This document shows positions 57,003 to 64,000 of a DNA stretch of 64,000 nucleotides, piece by piece. Where the stretch lies: NCBI GenBank assembly GCA_020853705.1, contig JADYYK010000210.1, positions 1-64,000 on the forward strand, written 5' to 3'. How positions within the stretch are numbered: position 1 is the stretch's first letter; each line of letters starts with the position of its first letter. A program made the position numbers and the translations under genes. The notes beneath the pieces are model-generated. The model searched no databases, was not told where the DNA came from, and saw only the letters and a list, made by a program, of their open reading frames with translations. This DNA is from Deltaproteobacteria bacterium. GTDB lineage: Bacteria > Myxococcota_A > Polyangia > Haliangiales > JADYYK01.

Positions 57003-59825
57003 ATGAGCGAGAGCGAGATCGGCCGCGCCGACGTGCGCACCATCCGCAACGGGTTGGAGGGACGCAAGCTGAACCTGGACGCCGCCATCGCGCGGCTGGC
57101 CGATCTGGCCCATGGCGGCGGCACCCGCGCGGTGCGCGTCGGGGCCTACCGCGCGCTGGGCGAGATCGCGGGGCGCGCGCACGACGCCACCTGGGAGCAC
57201 GCCGAGAAGGCGGCCTGGGTGCTGCTGGCGTGCACCGGCCATGTCGACGCGCCGGCCGAGCGGCGCGGCCTCTTGCTGGCGATGGGGCGCGCGTTTCGCA
57301 ACGTGTGGCTGATGCCGTTCGTGCACAGCCGCCTGGATGACGAGGAGGCCGTGATGGCGACCGCGATCGCGGCCGCCGGTGGCCTCGGCTTCGCGGGGCT
57401 GGAGGAGGCGCTGGCGTCGCGCTTCCTCAACCCGGAGGCCGCACCGGCGCTGCGCCTGGCGGCCATCCAGGCGCTCGGCCACATGGGCGCGTCCAGCGCG
57501 GCCGCGCGGCTGGTGCCCTTCATCCACGAGAGCGCGGCGGCGCCCCAGGAGGCCGCGGCGGCGCTGGGGGCGCTGACCGAGATCCGGTCGCCGGTCGGCG
57601 TCGAGGCCGCGGTCGCGGTGCTGGAGCGCGATCCCGAGCGCGAGGTCCTGCTGGCGGGGATCCGCTACCTGGCCGAGATGGGGCGCCTCGAGGTCATCCC
57701 GCACCTGCGCCGCCTGGCCCGCGAGGACGACGCCGAGCTGCGCCTGGAGGCGGGGCTGGCGTCGCGCGCGTTCAAGGCCGAGCAGGCGCGCGATCCCGGC
57801 GAGCGCATCCTCATCGCCCTGACCGAGCGCGACCGCATGGTGCGCGCGGTGCTGGCGCGCCGGCTGCGCGGGCTGCCGGTGGCCGAGGTGCTGGAGCAGG
57901 CCGAGATGCTGCTCGGCGATGACCCCGCCGGCGTGGTGCAGATCCTCGGCGAGGTGCGCACCCCCGAGGTGTCGCGCTTCCTCTTGGCGCTGTCGGCGCG
58001 CAGCGACCTCGATGATCTGGTGCGCGCGCGGGCGCTGTCGGCGGTCGAGGCCGACGAGCCCTGGGAGCGCGACGCGCTGGCCGCGGTGATCGCCGATCCG
58101 GCCCGCGGCGAGCGCGTGCGCGCGGCGGCGGCGCAGACCATGGGCGCCTTCGCGCGGCTGCCCGAGCTGTTCGCCAAGCTGGGGCCGCTGACGGCCGATC
58201 CGTCGCCGCTGATCCGCGGCGCCTTCCTGTGGGCGCTGCAGCTCGGGGCGCACCCCACCCGGATGAGCCCCGACGAGCGCAAGCGCTGCGAGGAGGCCCT
58301 GTCGCGCGGCCTCGGCGACCCCGACATCGCGGTGCGCCGGCGCGCCGCCTATGTCGTCGGCAACCTCGGCCTCGGCGCGCTGGCGCCGCAGCTGATCGCG
58401 ATGGCCAAGCAGGAGACCGAGCGGCCCGAGCTGCGCGTGGCCGCCTTCGTCGGCCTGACCGAGCTCGCGCAGCCCGCGGTGTTCATCGACCTGCTGGCGC
58501 TGCTGCGCCGCGAGGAGCACCCCGACGCGGTGGCCGCCGCCAGCCGGGCCGTGGCGGCCACCGTGCTGGCGGCCCGCGCGGCCACGGCGCGCGGCGAGAG
58601 CGCGCCCAAGCTGGAGTTCGATCACCTGGCCGGCAAGCTGGCCGCGATGCTCAAGGCCGAGGACGCCGTGGTGCGCGGCGCGGCGGTGCGCCTGTGCGGC
58701 CTGGCCGGCGGCGCGGTGCCGGCGACGGCGCTGCTGCCGCTGCTGGAGGATGGCAACGCGCGCGTGCGCGAGCAGGCCATCACCGCGCTGGGGCGGCTGG
58801 GCGCCGGCGAGGCCGAGGCGCCGCTGCTGGCGGCGCTGGAGGATCCCGATCCAGGCGTGCACGAGCGCGCCGCCGAGGCGCTGCTGTCGCTGCCCGGGCG
58901 CAAGGTGCTCGACAAGCTGCTGGCCTGGGTCTCGGGTGAAGGCGACGCCGAGGCGCGCCAGGCGGTGGCGGCGCGCATCACGGTGCCGGCGGCGGAGCGC
59001 GAGGCGGTGCTGCCGCTGGTCAGCGCGGCGCTGGAGCGGCTCGAGGTCACCGACCCGACGTACGAGGCACTGATCGAGCTCAAGCTGAAGCTGCTGGAGA
59101 GCGCGCCGCGCGGCGGCGCCGGAGGCACCGCCCCCACCGCTGGCGCAGCGACGGCGGTCAACGTCGACGCCGCCATCATCGCGCTGTTCCCGACCTACGC
59201 GCAGCTCGGCAAGGTGCGCGGCTTCGAGCCGCTGGGGCGCAGCCTGCGCACCGCCGAGGCGCTGTATCACACCGCCACCGGCCTGGCCGACGCCGACCTG
59301 TCGCCGCCCATCGTGCTGTGGATGAAGACCCTGGAGGGCTACACCCACGCCTGGCTGTCGGGCAAGATGCTCAACCTCCAGAAGGACCCGATGTCGCTGT
59401 ACGCCTATGTCGATGGCGTGCTCGGCGACGCCTGGCCGACCTACCAGCGCTTCATCCATGATCGCTGGAGCGACAACGTCGACATGGGCAAGACCCGCGT
59501 CGAGCTGCCGCTGCGCTCGGTGCCCAACGCGCTGCGCGACTACCAGGAGCGCCGCCCGCGTCGCCTCGACTCACCGCTGTCGGTCACCGACTGGGCGCGC
59601 ATCATGCTGTTCTTCGCCGTCGATCACCCCGCCGGCGTGCGCAACCTGTTCAAGGTCGCGGGCAAGAACGCCGACACCGTGGTGCGCCTGTGCCACCGCC
59701 TGCACACCCTGGCCGCGGTGCGCAACGTCGTCACCCACCGCGCCGCCGCCGGCAGCGCCACCCTGGAGGCCTTCCGCAAGGCCTACTACCAGGCCTTCGA
59801 AGACCTGACCAAACTCGCGGGCTGA
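57003..59825 (+). CDS. Large HEAT-repeat protein with C-terminal helical domain
   Basis: A 940-residue protein. About 15-18 HEAT-like repeats fill residues 25-680 (for example ALRLAAIQALGHMGASSAAARLVPFI and VREQAITALGRLGAGEAEAPLLAAL), forming a superhelical scaffold. A separate C-terminal helical domain (about 700-940) has conserved-looking aromatic and charged residues and ends with VRNVVTHRAAAG, an RxxxxH arrangement seen in HEPN ribonuclease-like domains. The start ATG 57003 has AGGGGG about 6 nt upstream. It probably assembles a protein complex. Its terminator overlaps the stop codon. Confidence 0.78.
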   Translation: MSESEIGRADVRTIRNGLEGRKLNLDAAIARLADLAHGGGTRAVRVGAYRALGEIAGRAHDATWEHAEKAAWVLLACTGHVDAPAERRGLLLAMGRAFRNVWLMPFVHSRLDDEEAVMATAIAAAGGLGFAGLEEALASRFLNPEAAPALRLAAIQALGHMGASSAAARLVPFIHESAAAPQEAAAALGALTEIRSPVGVEAAVAVLERDPEREVLLAGIRYLAEMGRLEVIPHLRRLAREDDAELRLEAGLASRAFKAEQARDPGERILIALTERDRMVRAVLARRLRGLPVAEVLEQAEMLLGDDPAGVVQILGEVRTPEVSRFLLALSARSDLDDLVRARALSAVEADEPWERDALAAVIADPARGERVRAAAAQTMGAFARLPELFAKLGPLTADPSPLIRGAFLWALQLGAHPTRMSPDERKRCEEALSRGLGDPDIAVRRRAAYVVGNLGLGALAPQLIAMAKQETERPELRVAAFVGLTELAQPAVFIDLLALLRREEHPDAVAAASRAVAATVLAARAATARGESAPKLEFDHLAGKLAAMLKAEDAVVRGAAVRLCGLAGGAVPATALLPLLEDGNARVREQAITALGRLGAGEAEAPLLAALEDPDPGVHERAAEALLSLPGRKVLDKLLAWVSGEGDAEARQAVAARITVPAAEREAVLPLVSAALERLEVTDPTYEALIELKLKLLESAPRGGAGGTAPTAGAATAVNVDAAIIALFPTYAQLGKVRGFEPLGRSLRTAEALYHTATGLADADLSPPIVLWMKTLEGYTHAWLSGKMLNLQKDPMSLYAYVDGVLGDAWPTYQRFIHDRWSDNVDMGKTRVELPLRSVPNALRDYQERRPRRLDSPLSVTDWARIMLFFAVDHPAGVRNLFKVAGKNADTVVRLCHRLHTLAAVRNVVTHRAAAGSATLEAFRKAYYQAFEDLTKLAG

Positions 59826-59837
59826 ACCCGCGAGTTT
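59811..59837 (+). terminator. Intrinsic terminator-like hairpin containing the stop codon
   Basis: AAACTCGCGGG (59811-59821) pairs perfectly with CCCGCGAGTTT (59827-59837); the 5-nt loop CTGAA includes the TGA stop (59823-59825). The A/T ends of the stem give a short T run at the 3' side. Confidence 0.6.
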
Positions 59838-59845
59838 GTCCGGCT

Positions 59846-59898
<53 letters not shown>

Positions 59899-60009
59899 CT
59901 CGTGTTCTCCCTGTCACGCCCGACGTTGCCTTTCACAACCCCGGCTGCTCCAGTCGCCCCTACCCTGCTCCACGATCCCGCGTAGTTACCCCGAGGCACG
60001 GCGCTCGCA

Positions 60010-61368
60010 ATGGCTGCCCTCGCCATGTCCGCCCGCCTGCTCTCGATGTCCGCCCTTTGCATCATCACGGCCGCTGCCGTCACCGGCTGCAGCTTCGACC
60101 CCGGCGCCCCGGGCGACGCCGTGCCTGCAGACGCGCCGTCGCTCGCCGACGGCAAGGCCGACGGTGGCGATCGCGCCGACCGCGCCTGCCAGGTCGTGCT
60201 CGACAACCTGCGCCACCCCGGCGGCCCCGACGGTGTGGTGACGCGCGACGCTCGCGCCTGGTGGGTCTTCGAGGGCCTGGTGCGCGCCCCCGGCGCGCCC
60301 GCCGGCGCCACCGTCCATGTCCTCTATGGCAGCGGCTCGTCGTGGTGGTCGGTCGCCGCGCAGCCCGACGTCGCGGGCTACCGCTTCCGCCTCGAGCAGA
60401 ACACCATCGCCGACGGCCTCAGCGCGGGCGCCCTGTCGCGCAGCCAGCTGCGCGTCATCCCCTACCTCGCGGTCGCCGGCGGCCGCGTCTTCGATCACAA
60501 CCGGGTGCCCGGCGACCTCGACACCTACGTGGTCTCGGCCGCCAGCGCCTGGGGCGTCGCCGCCGACAGCGGAAGCTGCCCCGCGCGCGCCGCCACCCTG
60601 CGCTTCACCGGCGACTTCCGCGTCGAGCAGCGCGGCGCCCTGACCCCGGGCGGCAGCCTCACCATCGAGTACGCCGCCGACCGCCTGACCACCTGCCGCG
60701 GCACCCACAACGGCTTCCCGGCCTGGGACCTGCGCGCCTACGTGCGCTTCGTCGACGGCACCCAGACCGACGGCACGCTGCGCGCCTTCGTCAGCGACAT
60801 GGGCCGCCCGACCACGGCGTTCACCCCGGTCGCCTTCACCACCAGCATCCCGAACCAGCCCGGCCTGGCCCAGATCTGGTTCGCGTCGACCGGGATCGGC
60901 TGCGCCGGCTACGACTCCGACTACGGGCGCAACTACCGCTTCGACGTGGTGACCCCGCCCGCGGCGCCGGCGTGGGCCGGCGATCTCGGCGGCTCCTTCA
61001 ACCGCGCCTGCGAGCACACCACGATCACGCCCGACCAGAGCGTCGACAGCTACGTCATGGAGCGCGCCTGCATGTTCATCGACGCCGACGTCTACGTGCC
61101 CGGCCTGACCGACGGCCAGGCCCCGCGCCCGGGCCATGTCGTCGCCGAGGCGCTGTGGGCGCTCGACAGCGCCGCGCCGCGCAGCGTCGCGCTCAGCTTC
61201 ATCGGGCGCGTCGGCAACAACTACCGTTACCGCTTCGAGGTCCCGCGTGAGGAGCTGCGTCGCCTGCCCTGGCAGCGCGCGACCTACCGGCTGCGCTTCA
61301 GCACCAACCCGGGCGACGCCGCCGGCTGGCTCGAGGGCGGCGCCGGCACCTTGACGCGCAACTTCTGA
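60010..61368 (+). CDS. DUF6209-like lipoprotein
   Basis: A 452-residue lipoprotein (lipobox AVTGC, then a tether with ADGKADGGD). The mature part has three beta-sandwich modules. The central one (about 195-320) contains TLRFTGDFRVEQRGALTPGG, RLTTCRGTHNGFPAWDLRAYVRF and GRNYRFDV, which resembles the DUF6209 family of Myxococcota surface proteins. The function is unknown. It follows the hexamer array and has no strong ribosome binding site. It may be coexpressed with the lipase-like gene downstream. Confidence 0.68.
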   Translation: MAALAMSARLLSMSALCIITAAAVTGCSFDPGAPGDAVPADAPSLADGKADGGDRADRACQVVLDNLRHPGGPDGVVTRDARAWWVFEGLVRAPGAPAGATVHVLYGSGSSWWSVAAQPDVAGYRFRLEQNTIADGLSAGALSRSQLRVIPYLAVAGGRVFDHNRVPGDLDTYVVSAASAWGVAADSGSCPARAATLRFTGDFRVEQRGALTPGGSLTIEYAADRLTTCRGTHNGFPAWDLRAYVRFVDGTQTDGTLRAFVSDMGRPTTAFTPVAFTTSIPNQPGLAQIWFASTGIGCAGYDSDYGRNYRFDVVTPPAAPAWAGDLGGSFNRACEHTTITPDQSVDSYVMERACMFIDADVYVPGLTDGQAPRPGHVVAEALWALDSAAPRSVALSFIGRVGNNYRYRFEVPREELRRLPWQRATYRLRFSTNPGDAAGWLEGGAGTLTRNF

Positions 61369-61389
61369 GGCACGCTTTGCGCCCCGGCG

Positions 61390-61406
61390 CTGGCACAAGC
61401 TGCCAG
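61390..61406 (+). terminator. Possible terminator hairpin
   Basis: CTGGCA (61390-61395) pairs with TGCCAG (61401-61406), loop CAAGC. No T run follows. It is the only clear hairpin in the 161-bp gap. Confidence 0.25.
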
Positions 61407-61529
61407 GGCGTCCAGGCCGCCGGGTTCAATTCCTCGACCACGTCCAACTCTTGAGCAGCGCCGCCGCGCCGCGTCGTCGTCAATTCGCCCAGCTCCGGTC
61501 GGACCACTTCATGCAGTGGTCTGTGATCC

Positions 61530-63611
61530 ATGACAAACCGGCGGCGACTCACCCTGGTGTCCGTGGTTGTCTCACTCGCGGCCCTCTGCGTCATGGCCGC
61601 ACCAGCCCGCGCCTGGTACCAGTACGGCTCGGCGAGCTACAGCTACGCCTACGCCCCGACCTACCAGGCCGCGGTGTCGGACTGCGACGACTGCATCACC
61701 ACGGTGGCGCTGCCGTTCGCGTTCCCCTACTACGGGCGCTCGTTCACCACGGTGACCATCTCGTCGAACGGCGTCATGCGGCTGGGCAGCTACAGCGACG
61801 GCAGCTCGATGTTCTACAATGCGCAGCTCGGCTATGACGGCAACGGGTCGTACAACTACCCGCTGATCGCGCCGCTGTGGGACGACTGGGACACCCTCAA
61901 GGGCGGCTCGATCTACGCCGGTCGCTCGGGCAGCACCGGCCCCTTCGTGGTCGAGTGGTACGGCGTGCAGCACCACTCCCAGACCTCCGGTGCGGGCTAC
62001 ACCTTCGAGGCCAAGCTGTTCCCCGACGGCGGCATCGAGTTCCACTACATGTCGGTCGACAACGGGCAGGCGTTCGATCGCGGCGCCTCCGCCACTGTGG
62101 GCTACCAGGAGGGCGGCACCACGGTGGGCCTCGGCCACAGCTACAACTCGCCCTCGGTGTGGAGCTCGAGCGCGCTGCGCTGGAACCACCCGGGCAAGGT
62201 CGGCTTCTACGCCAAGGTGCAGGACGGCGTGCGCCCGACCCCGCTGCCGCGCGGCAGCCTCAACCTGACCATGAGCTACGTGTGCATCCGCGGCCTCGGC
62301 TTCACCACCGGCTCGGTCGGCCTCACCACCGGCACGCACTGGTCGGCGTCGACCATGAACACCACCTCGTCGAGCTGCCAGTATGGCGACACCATGAGCG
62401 CGGGCGTCAGCTTCGGCGGAGCCACCGACGGCTATGACGTCGTCACGCTGCCGTTCGGCTCGGTGCGCAGCGTGACCTCGGGCCTGTACTACTTCCAGTT
62501 CAGACAGGACTTCACGCCGAAACCCGACGTGGCGCCGCGCTGGGACTATGTGTGGAACGTGAGCGGCGGCCAGGTCAACGTGAAGTCGAAGCTCGACTAC
62601 TGGACCAGTGGGCCGCTCGACAAGCCCATCCTCATCATCACCGGGTTCGACCCGCTGAACGAGGACTCGACCGCCAGCTACCTGGCCCTGATGACCGGCC
62701 TGGTGCGCCCGTTGATGGCCGAGGGCTTCGACGTCGGCATCGGCAAGTTCGCCTACGGCAACCTGAACCTGACCTGGTTCCGCGACGAGACCGGGCGCTG
62801 GATCAACGACGCCTATGCGCGCTCGGGCAACCACAAGGTGCAGGTCGCCGGCGTCAGCATGGGCGGGATCGTGCTGCGCCACACCCTGGCGACCAACTAC
62901 TTCGGCTCGGCCAACAACGTGTCGGCCTGGTACTCGGTCGACTCGCCGCAGAAGGGCGCCAACCTGGGCCGCGGCAACATCGGCGTCCAGAACCTGGTGC
63001 TGTGCAACAAGTCGTCGTCGGATCCGGCCTACAAGAAGCTGTTCTCGGCGCCGTCGGCCGACATGAACATGCGCTGGGTGACCAGCTGCTCGTGCGACGA
63101 CGAGCCGGAGAACTCGCGCTGCAGCAGCACCGCGGCCAACCATGACGCCTACTACAACAGCGTGGGCTGGCCCTCGAGCAGCATCCCGCGCTATGCGGTC
63201 GCCTTCGGTGACGGCACCGGGACCTGGAACGCGGTGGGCAGCGGCAAGCTGTACGACTTCTACTACGGCGGCACCTGCAGCGACGACGGCGACTGGAACG
63301 GCGGCTCGCGCGACATCATGGCGGGGTCGAAGTACCTCGACGCCGCGCAGGTCAACAGCTCGAAGGACCACTGGTGGTGCGGCAACAGCGGCGTGCGCCT
63401 GGTCTGGGAGCCGGCCTTCATCAACGTCGACTCCGCGCTGGCCGGCGTGACCACCCCGGAGTACGACGCCGAGGGCACCAGCGCGCCGAACTACACTGTC
63501 TCGGTGACGCGCTGGAACGGCTGGTACGCCAACGACTGGAACGAGTACCACAAGGTGGTCAGCTCCGGGATCATCAACCAGATCATGGCCTGGGCGAGGA
63601 TCTACCAGTGA
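61530..63611 (+). CDS. Secreted protein with lipase-like alpha/beta-hydrolase domain
   Basis: A 693-residue protein with a signal peptide (about 1-28). Residues 45-240 resemble a NIDO-like or extracellular beta domain (FPYYGRSFTTVTISSNGVMRLG, IAPLWDDWDT, GIEFHYMSVD). The second half is a hydrolase: HxGFD-like ITGFDPLNED, the nucleophile elbow AGVSMGGIVLRH (lipase pattern GxSxG), and the later SVDSPQKG. Paired Cys suggest disulphides, as in exported lipases. It would act outside the cell on lipids, possibly of prey. It follows the DUF6209-like gene. Confidence 0.82.
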   Translation: MTNRRRLTLVSVVVSLAALCVMAAPARAWYQYGSASYSYAYAPTYQAAVSDCDDCITTVALPFAFPYYGRSFTTVTISSNGVMRLGSYSDGSSMFYNAQLGYDGNGSYNYPLIAPLWDDWDTLKGGSIYAGRSGSTGPFVVEWYGVQHHSQTSGAGYTFEAKLFPDGGIEFHYMSVDNGQAFDRGASATVGYQEGGTTVGLGHSYNSPSVWSSSALRWNHPGKVGFYAKVQDGVRPTPLPRGSLNLTMSYVCIRGLGFTTGSVGLTTGTHWSASTMNTTSSSCQYGDTMSAGVSFGGATDGYDVVTLPFGSVRSVTSGLYYFQFRQDFTPKPDVAPRWDYVWNVSGGQVNVKSKLDYWTSGPLDKPILIITGFDPLNEDSTASYLALMTGLVRPLMAEGFDVGIGKFAYGNLNLTWFRDETGRWINDAYARSGNHKVQVAGVSMGGIVLRHTLATNYFGSANNVSAWYSVDSPQKGANLGRGNIGVQNLVLCNKSSSDPAYKKLFSAPSADMNMRWVTSCSCDDEPENSRCSSTAANHDAYYNSVGWPSSSIPRYAVAFGDGTGTWNAVGSGKLYDFYYGGTCSDDGDWNGGSRDIMAGSKYLDAAQVNSSKDHWWCGNSGVRLVWEPAFINVDSALAGVTTPEYDAEGTSAPNYTVSVTRWNGWYANDWNEYHKVVSSGIINQIMAWARIYQ

Positions 63612-63683
63612 CAGGAAGCGGTATCGCGACGTCGTGAGCGCAGGCATCATGATGGTGGCCCCGGTGCGGGCCTGCCCCAGGCC

Positions 63684-64000
63684 GTGACCTCCACGCGAGC
63701 ACAGCGACGGTTGGCGATCGGGCTGGCGCTCGCGGGCGTCCTGGCCGCGGGGCTGGCGTACGCGCTGTGGCCCCGGGGCGTGACCGGCAAGCGGCGGGCG
63801 CGCGCGCCGTCGGCAGGGGTGCGCGTGGCCGCCGGCGACACGCTGGCGGTGACCGTGCGCGCGCTGCCCCGCGACGTCAGCATCGGCGGCGAGATCGTCG
63901 TCGCCGCCGAGGTGCTGCGCGGCCGCGGGCGCCCTGGCAAGCTGACGCTGAGCTGGCGCAGCAACGCCGGGCGCTTCGCCGACGAGACCGCCACGACCAC
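63684..64000 (+). CDS. Membrane-anchored protein, start only (runs off right edge)
   Basis: An open frame from GTG 63684 to the window end with no stop. It begins with a basic segment and a hydrophobic helix (RRLAIGLALAGVLAAGLAYALW), then a short Arg-rich stretch and a beta-rich part (VAAGDTLAVTVRALPRDVSIGGEIVVAAEVLRG, shortened here), which resembles an Ig-like domain. The full length and function cannot be judged from this fragment. It is 72 bp downstream of the lipase-like gene. Confidence 0.6.
   Translation, partial: MTSTRAQRRLAIGLALAGVLAAGLAYALWPRGVTGKRRARAPSAGVRVAAGDTLAVTVRALPRDVSIGGEIVVAAEVLRGRGRPGKLTLSWRSNAGRFADETATT

Noticed and set aside
61422..61433. GGGTTCAATTCC resembling a tRNA T-loop
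   Set aside because: The 5-bp T stem has a C/C mismatch and a G:T pair, and no acceptor or anticodon arms can be formed upstream at the right distance.

Overview
The window is about 70% GC, densely packed and rich in exported lipoproteins, a Hanks-type Ser/Thr kinase, an FHA-type sigma-54 activator, a CarD/CdnL regulator and an AgmX/PglI-domain protein. This mix suggests a chromosome of a Myxococcota (delta-proteobacterial) predator or social bacterium; the assignment is an inference, as no rRNA or other taxonomic marker is present.

Layout. 1-120 holds the 5' end of a group II intron reading leftwards, sitting directly behind an intrinsic terminator hairpin. 356-2936: lipoprotein, carD/cdnL, leuB. 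3016-10347: hydrolase, large CehA/McbA-like lipoprotein, macro-domain protein, enolase, methyltransferase. 10389-23510 is one long leftward gene train: AgmX/PglI-domain protein, moaB, moaA, then a System I cytochrome c maturation set (ccmE, ccmF fused to a CcmH-like domain, two accessory membrane proteins, ccmA, ccmB, ccmC, ccmD-like, a 73-residue membrane protein), acyl-CoA dehydrogenase and an M48 peptidase. 23526-28718: Dam-type methylase, small protein, hybrid histidine kinase, esterase lipoprotein. 28823-35919: Ser/Thr kinase, eCIS-core (DUF4157) protein, FHA sigma-54 activator and a secreted 505-residue protein; the two divergent promoters in this block share a 27-bp palindromic element. 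36099-45177: C-type lectin lipoprotein, EF-G, TPR protein, HEAT protein, carB, zinc-ribbon membrane protein. 45214-54068: RCC1 protein, S9 peptidase, lipoprotein, NUDIX/SnoaL fusion, second CcmH-like lipoprotein, DUF1223, DAHP synthase, paired small lipoproteins. 54083-54355 encodes a SelW-like selenoprotein with an in-frame UGA and a downstream SECIS-like hairpin. 54456-64000: lipoproteins, archaemetzincin-like protease, large HEAT protein, DUF6209-like lipoprotein, secreted lipase-like protein, and a gene cut by the right edge.

The strongest unusual points are: the SelW-type selenoprotein, which ordinary gene calling would miss; the Ccm system with a Cys-type (CxxxY) CcmE and a CcmF-CcmH fusion; the kinase/FHA activator/eCIS-core block with shared palindromes; the group II intron at a terminator; and short tandem repeats of period 7 (four intergenic sites) and period 6 (two sites), several touching stop codons. 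Two genes (leuB, ccmA) have no ATG, GTG or TTG before their conserved N-termini and probably start at CTG.
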